Shown: positions 59,201-64,000 of the stretch, piece after piece
How the letters are laid out: every line of letters starts with the position of its first letter
Position numbering within the stretch: position 1 is the stretch's first letter
Source: Labia minor
Taxonomy: Eukaryota > Arthropoda > Insecta > Dermaptera > Spongiphoridae
Length of the DNA stretch: 64,000 bases
NCBI GenBank assembly: GCA_963082975.1
Contig: OY720345.1
Location: 10,504,491-10,568,490, forward strand
Reading direction: 5' to 3'
The notes under the pieces: generated by a model
The model's input: the letters and a program-made list of their open reading frames with translations, nothing else
Databases searched by the model: none
What the model was told of the DNA's origin: nothing
Position numbers and translations under genes: made by a program

Positions 59201-62200
59201 TAGTAGGCGGGAGTGCTATTAAATGTTTAAGAATTTGACCACACCAAAGTGGTCGGGTAATAATCCGTTCAAAAGCTATAAAAAATATATATATTTATTT
59301 TATTGATGATTTATAATATAATTTGATTATAATAACAAATAAGTAAAATAAATGTATTTTCTTATATTCTTTATATAAAATTATAATTGCAAATACATAT
59401 ATGCAGTTTTTAGACAATGATCAGTTCTTACTAATATAAAAAATTAATTATTCGAATAATAATTTTGAAGTATTTGGACGAGAATATCGATGTACAAATG
59501 AACAGATAAACAAATAATTTATAAATTTTATGGTATGTTGGGCATTGATTTGTTTCATTTAAATAATTGGAGAATGATTGGAAAGTTTAAAGAGTTAATA
59601 AAATCACCGAAAAAGGAAATTTGATAAAATTAAGGAATATGAGGTATGATAATCAATAGGTTACACAATCAAGTATAAAATAAATAGTTTTGTTATTTCA
59701 AAACTTCAACAAAATGATTTAAACTCCCTATTAAAAATTTAATCCGTCTCAATTTTATTGAAACAATTAAATTTATAAAAAAATGTCCACTTAAGTAAAA
59801 TGTACTAATAATTAAATTATGCAATTCAATTATTTATTTATTTTTTGTAAGATCATAAAAAACCTCAATCTTAATTATATATACATGTGATTTTAATTTA
59901 TTTATTTATTTTTTGCCTGAAGCTATTTTCTTTATATGCATACACATTCTTAGACATATGTTTGGTTGCAAAGTTCATTGACTTAGAAAGTAGACTAATT
60001 AGCAATATGAAGGTTATTTAAAAAAAAGATTTGTTTTTATAATATTAATAAGATTTATAAAAATGTTTGGCCTAGTAATTACTAACTTAATAAGTTAAAA
60101 CAATTTAATGCAATAAAGTCGCTATTGCTAAATAAATTCAAATCTACTGTAATTTAATATTTTTTCTTCTAATGATATTTAGAAAAGAAAAAAAATGATA
60201 GTTAAAGAAAGAATTGTAGGAAGTCACATCAATAAATATATAAATATAAAATAATAAAAATGAATTTACCCTCTTGTATAGCTTCATTACAAAGTGGAGT
60301 TGACTCTTCAAAAGTGGGTGTTCCAGATTGTAAAAGAATATCATTTAGCCAATCGTCCACCAATGAAAGATGAGGAAAATGTGTCGCTAAGAGTTTCAAA
60401 AGTTGTGAAAAAAGAACTGAAAAACAAATAAATAAGTAAAATATCTATTTCTGTGGATCTAGTAAATTTTTAAGTTCTTGATCGCCTTTCTCCATACAAT
60501 AAACAAATAAATAATTTTTTATTATTCATTTTTACAATAAATTAAATCTAAATAAATAAAATAAAATAATATATATTGGTTATTAGAAACGATCAATTGA
60601 AGTAGATTATTTAAAAAGATATTTTTTACAATTAATGAAATATTCAATTAATAAGACTAGTCGAAGGCTGTTTTGTAAAAACTAGAAGTGAAACTGGTTC
60701 TTAATTAAAAAAAAAACATAGTGTTGCCTTGAAATGAAATTATAAATAGAGCTTTAAAATTTAAATTCATTTAAAATGTACAAGTACTGACTGCAAGATG
60801 TATTTAATCTTCTTTGTATTAATGATTATTATCAATGATTTTGGAATATGTAAAATACGTAAGTAAAAAGTAAAAATAATAAAAATTAAATTTATATGTA
60901 TTATGTTTCTCAAACCAATCCATTCATATAAAGATCATTATAAGATCGAAATAAATGATTGAAAAATAGTTTTAATTAATTTCATCTTTAAAAAAACATC
61001 ACAACTCACACTAGAATCTTTACTTTCATAATAATTTTTTAATTTTAAAATAATTAAGGTGTGACAAATATATTTAAACAAAAATCGGGAATAGAATAAG
61101 TGAAAGCTAATAATACTAGATTTCTACAAAAAATATTTATCAATAATACTTTTAGAGTTCACGAAACCCTGATTTATAACAATATATATAATATATATAT
61201 TGCTCTTCTGACCTAAAAAAAACCTAATCATTATATAGTAAATAACATAACATAAAAATTTTTTTTTTGTAGCAAATTATGTAAAAATATGCTCTAACAA
61301 AGAAAATGATTTAAGTAAATGTGTTCAAGAATCTATAGAATTACTTCGGCCTTATTTAATAAAAGGTAAGAAAAAATTTAATGTTTTTCTACTACTACTA
61401 TTATTATTAATATCTTTTTTTAAAGGAATTCCTGAAATGGGTATTCCATCATTGGAACCTTTACTAATTCCAAATTTAAGTTTAAATCAAACTGAACCAG
61501 CCTTTAAAATTAATCTTAAAACTTGGAATACAAGCAGTTTTGGAGCATCTAATTTTCAACTAAGATACCTTAAGTAAACAATTATTATCTAATTCAGAGT
61601 TCTATTAATTTATACATATAATATATATTCCCTTTTTCTTATTTAGATTAAGTTTAAATGATATGATTGGACAATATGGAATTGTACTTCCGGAAATTCA
61701 ATTTATAACAAACTATAATATCAATGCTGTTGCTGGGAATATCATACCTATCAATGGAATTGGAATACTCAAAGGAAATATAAGTAATAATCAGCTTTTA
61801 AAATTAATTATAAGTAATAAAAAAGTTAATGTTTTTTCTTTTTTGATTTTTAAGGTAATATTAGAGCAGATATAAATGCTCATGGTGAATGGAGAAATAA
61901 TAAAATCTCATCAAATTCATCCCCATATCTTCAAATCGATAATTTGGTATCAAGAATAAAAATTGGAGATTTGAATTTTAAGATTGAAAATCCAAATCAT
62001 TCAACAGAATTAAGTATGAATTTTTTTAATTTATTTTTTTATTAGTTTCTTTTCCATTCCTTATTACGATATTTTTAATGAATATATATACCTATGTAAA
62101 CAAAGTGATCATTTTAACAAATTCAGTATTTCTTATATGTAATTTCCAAGAAAGCAATAACGTACAACTTAAATTAGTAAATAAATTCTACATTACTCTT

Positions 62201-63982
62201 TTTTTTAAAGAAAGCATTTAATTTTTTCTACTATATTTAATTTATTTAATTTTATTTGGAAAATCGCTAAAAAAAATTATAAACATCTAATATTGTTGAA
62301 ATGAGAAAAAATCAAATAGTTTGGCAATAATAAAAAAGTTAAGTCCCAAATATTAAGAAATATATAAGGAAATTTTTTTTCTTAAACATGAAATAATTTG
62401 TTAATTTAAACCAACTTTTGTGAATTTCTTATAGTTTTAGAGAAAATAATAGTGAAAAACTTGAAATGAACACTTTGAATATATATATATATATACATTC
62501 CAAAAGTATTAATGCTATTGAAAACATGATCGTCTGAGCTTGCCATTCGTAATACAATATAAATGATAAGTTGGAATGAAAGTTTTCTTAACATGATAGC
62601 AAGCCACTAAACGTCTTCGTAGTGTTCGTAGTGAAGTAAACATTCTTGCTATTCAAGTAGTAAGGCCAAAAATGTTCGTTTCTAGCAAAATGGCTTATTA
62701 AAATAAAATAACTGAACAGAAATTCTTATGCCAAATATAGGCTTTCATATATGACCGTTAGAGGCACTGAAAATTCTATCGTTCCTATTAACATAGTAAA
62801 CTATTAAATGAACTATTATAAATAAATATTATTAGTAATCTTATGTTATACATCTATTTTTATTGTTTTCAGTTAACGCTATAGAGACTTTTTATTTTGA
62901 AAATAGAAGAGCAATTTTAAATATGATTTCACCATTAATAGAAAATATCACGAATCAAATAACTATAAATATTTTGAATTCAATTCTGAAAAAATTTACA
63001 AAAGATGAAATACTTCCTATTTGAAAATATATTATAATATAGATAGATAAATTTAATTTCTTTTTTTTTTAACATTTCAGTTATTCTTAATATATATTAA
63101 TAATAGCTATAAAACTATTTATTGTGATAAATATTATAAATATATCAAAATAAATAAAAGATAAGATCTGTCAATGAAAAAATATAGAATTAAATGACTG
63201 AATATTATATTGTTTCAAAAATTGAAATTTATAGCATACAATCTTTTTTCAAATATTCTTTAGACAATCTCCTTCAGTCTTTATTGAGATTCTTTTTTTT
63301 CAGAAGATTTTATAAATTATTTATTTATTATTTATAATAAAATTCTTGTAATATTATCATATTATAAAGAAAAATTTAGTTTATATATTTATATTTGCGT
63401 GATTTATATACAAATATATAAATATTAATTTACTTAATGTGTGTGTGTATATTTAAATCTTATAAATTTATTTATAAAGAGAAAAATTATTTTGTACCTC
63501 CATAACTTTGTTGATCCTCTTCAGCTTTATGTAAAAGATATTTAATTGGCAGTTCAGAAAGAAATTCTGTTGAATAACTTAAAACTTTACGCCCTGAAGA
63601 ACTGATTGCTTGAGCATTTGTTAATCGTACATCTTCATATAATAAAAGATAATAAAGAATTAAAAGTTGTGCAGTTAATGAATAAGTTTCTCCTTTAGAT
63701 TCTAAATTATTTAAATCCTAAATTAAAAAAAAACTATTTTAATTTAATTCTTTAAAAAAGATTTAAAAATAGTAAAAAGAAAGAAAGAATATAACCTTTT
63801 TATTAAGTGGTATTGCAGTAACAACACTATCTTTATAAACGGCTCTAATCTCTTGTATTGTAATTGGTTGATTAGTATTTTCATGATATGATTTTTGACT
63901 TGGAATTAATATAGAATTAACATAAACTTCAATAAGTCCAGGCATAACGGGATGAAGTGGCGCAACACAAGAACAAATTTGT
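56270..63982 (-). CDS. INTS2: Integrator complex subunit 2 (C-terminal part)
   Basis: Nine exons on the minus strand: 63982-63796, 63717-63498, 60416-60270, 59275-59109, 59021-58861, 58746-58488, 57433-57323, 57014-56798 and 56607-56270. Junctions are GT-AG and phase is kept to the stop, giving about 601 residues. The 5' exons lie beyond the window; the first exon here begins at an acceptor. INTS2 is a helical scaffold of the nuclear Integrator complex, which binds RNA polymerase II and processes snRNA and attenuated transcripts. Diagnostic blocks include LPIKYLLHKAEEDQQSYGG, LKLLATHFPHLSLVDDWL, VWLRLNTVLPRALW, EREELKAALVAAQESAALQI, ALREVRSVVCSHLHQAFIAD and VPSMHICLDWLPELLGQP. They occur in the same order as human INTS2. 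The third intron of this set hosts a complete gene on the other strand. Confidence 0.93.
58130..58255 (-). mobile_element. tRNA-like SINE head in an INTS2 intron
   Basis: On the minus strand a GC-rich patch contains GAGGGTAGCCGCGAGGTTA (A-box-like) and, about 40 bp on, GGTGATCGAACCTCGCC (B-box-like). This is the spacing of a pol III promoter in a Leu/Ser-type tRNA. A full cloverleaf is not apparent, and the family differs from the SINE at 2023. Confidence 0.4.
60798..63024 (+). CDS. Takeout/JHBP-family secreted protein, nested in INTS2 intron
   Basis: Six exons: 60798-60858, 61273-61365, 61426-61573, 61647-61783, 61855-62013 and 62873-63024. All are GT-AG and in phase, giving 249 residues, the usual family length. 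A hydrophobic signal peptide (MYLIFFVLMIIINDFGIC) precedes the family's N-terminal cysteine pair (Cys27, Cys37 in ICSNKENDLSKC). The signature LLRPYLIKGIPEMGIPSLEP follows. Later blocks include SFGASNFQLRYLKLSLND, LPEIQFITNYNINAVAGN, NISNIRADINAHGEW and IKIGDLNFKIEN. The family forms an elongated lipid-binding tunnel and includes haemolymph juvenile-hormone-binding and takeout proteins. The ligand here is unknown. It is transcribed opposite to INTS2 within a 3.1-kb intron. Confidence 0.88.
62014..62872. other. Large intron of the nested takeout-like gene
   Basis: An 859-bp intron, much longer than the gene's other introns (60-415 bp). It contains GC-richer unrecognised sequence at about 62520-62790 with no readable transposase. 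Possibly an old insertion. Confidence 0.4.
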
Positions 63983-64000
63983 CTAAACATAAAGAATTAA

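Overview
This is an AT-rich animal (insect) nuclear contig. Genes are split by short GT-AG introns. The recognisable protein families are metazoan, including a takeout/JH-binding-fold protein typical of arthropods. The transposon relics (mellifera-type mariner, hAT, jockey, tRNA-SINE) are those of insects. A hymenopteran, perhaps a parasitoid wasp, fits best, but that is inference from base composition and family content.

Positions 1-34,700 contain no gene I can recognise. This stretch is a graveyard of small transposable elements. A ~600-bp hairpin-ended family has seven bounded copies plus a decayed eighth. There are several hAT-type elements with perfect 8-bp target-site duplications, some nested. 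A TTAA-flanked MITE sits inside a tRNA-derived SINE. Also present are decayed mariner/IS630 transposases, a jockey-type LINE scrap, and a repeat family with GTCGGTCGGT-type ends. Three GC-richer islands (about 15.68, 16.45 and 29.9-30.3 kb) stand out and may be 5' exons or promoters of genes lying elsewhere.

Positions 34,700-64,000 form a compact gene block. In order it holds: an uninterrupted V-ATPase c'' (VhaPPA1-1) CDS (+); a FoxN1/4-class forkhead factor (-, 5 coding exons); nuclear uracil-DNA glycosylase UNG (+, 6 exons); BORCS8 of the lysosomal BORC complex (-, 4 exons); a CUSTOS-like protein (+, 3 exons); and Integrator subunit 2 (-, nine C-terminal exons, 5' end beyond the window). 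A complete six-exon takeout-like gene (+) lies wholly inside one INTS2 intron. UNG and BORCS8 converge with 262 bp between stop codons. BORCS8 and CUSTOS diverge from a shared ~665-bp upstream region. All spliced models were built by joining GT-AG exons by eye and checking that phase is kept to the stop codon.

The genes are mostly housekeeping: lysosome/vacuole acidification and positioning (VhaPPA1-1, BORCS8), DNA repair (UNG) and snRNA/mRNA 3'-end processing (INTS2). Putative M-box and E2F sites lie upstream of VhaPPA1-1 and UNG. I found no CRISPR, operon-like system or viral gene. The most unusual items are the nested takeout-like gene, the hairpin-ended repeat family, and the precisely dated nested insertions.
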